Shown: positions 6,259 through 6,295 of the stretch, piece by piece | Layout: every line of letters starts with the position of its first letter | How positions within the stretch are numbered: position 1 is the stretch's first letter | Source of the DNA: Anaerolineaceae bacterium UBA5311 | GTDB lineage: Bacteria > Chloroflexota > Anaerolineae > Anaerolineales > Anaerolineaceae | DNA: 6,295 nucleotides | Assembly (NCBI GenBank): GCA_002411175.1 | Contig: DHRN01000003.1 | Span: 1-6,295 of the forward strand | Direction: 5' to 3' | Notes under the pieces: model-generated | Seen by the model: only the letters and a program-made list of their open reading frames with translations | Database searches by the model: none | What the model was told of the DNA's origin: nothing | Program-made: the position numbers and the translations under genes

Positions 6259-6295
6259 AGCCGAACTAATGCAAGCAGGTTGGGTTTGAGTCGTT

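Larger units (their letters stand above)
5957..6295. other. Non-coding region upstream of the two-component operon
   Basis: No gene with a plausible ribosome binding site or recognisable protein is seen in this stretch. It is more A/T-rich than the coding parts. It holds the leader hairpin, the extended -10 match, two pairs of short direct repeats and a possible rightward promoter. The composition and the outward-facing promoter suggest that a divergent gene begins beyond the right edge, which the window cannot show. Confidence 0.7.

Noticed and set aside
1..6295. Search for CRISPR arrays, tRNA or rRNA genes, insertion sequences and attachment sites
   Set aside because: No regularly spaced repeats, cloverleaf-like segments, transposase motifs or terminal inverted repeats were seen by eye.

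Overview
The window looks like an ordinary chromosomal segment of a free-living bacterium of medium GC content. All five recognisable genes lie on the minus strand, so they are read from right to left. The protein style suggests Chloroflexota, perhaps Anaerolineae: a phosphohexomutase with a long N-terminal extension, a long GlmM with an R-Y-S-G-T-E phosphate loop, and a BaeS-like kinase with a short YY...GW-type sensor. This assignment is inferred from memory of such proteins and is not proven by the sequence. No mobile element, CRISPR array, tRNA or rRNA is visible.

Layout in order of transcription. Positions 6295-5957 are non-coding, about 339 bases. They hold short direct repeats, a possible rightward promoter, a likely leftward extended -10 promoter and a perfect 8-bp hairpin just ahead of the first gene. 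Next comes a two-component pair: an OmpR/PhoB-family response regulator (5956-5279), then a membrane histidine kinase (5270-3900) whose ribosome binding site overlaps the regulator's stop codon. After a 65-base gap with a good extended -10 promoter comes a three-gene cluster: an endonuclease/exonuclease/phosphatase-fold protein (3834-2941), phosphoglucosamine mutase GlmM (2919-1447), and a second alpha-D-phosphohexomutase with a roughly 200-residue N-terminal extension (1439 to beyond position 1, so truncated by the window).

How the genes fit together. GlmM makes glucosamine-1-phosphate for UDP-GlcNAc and peptidoglycan precursors. The second mutase probably interconverts hexose 6- and 1-phosphates for glycogen or exopolysaccharide. 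Together they form a sugar-phosphate activation module. The endonuclease/exonuclease/phosphatase-fold protein is the puzzling partner. No terminator is visible between the kinase and this module, so the two-component pair may be partly co-transcribed with it, but nothing in the sequence shows that it regulates it.

I did not find a convincing undescribed system. The best leads are the N-terminal extension of the second mutase, the phosphatase-fold protein paired with two sugar-phosphate mutases, altered phosphate-contact motifs in GlmM, and the repeat-rich region upstream of the response regulator.
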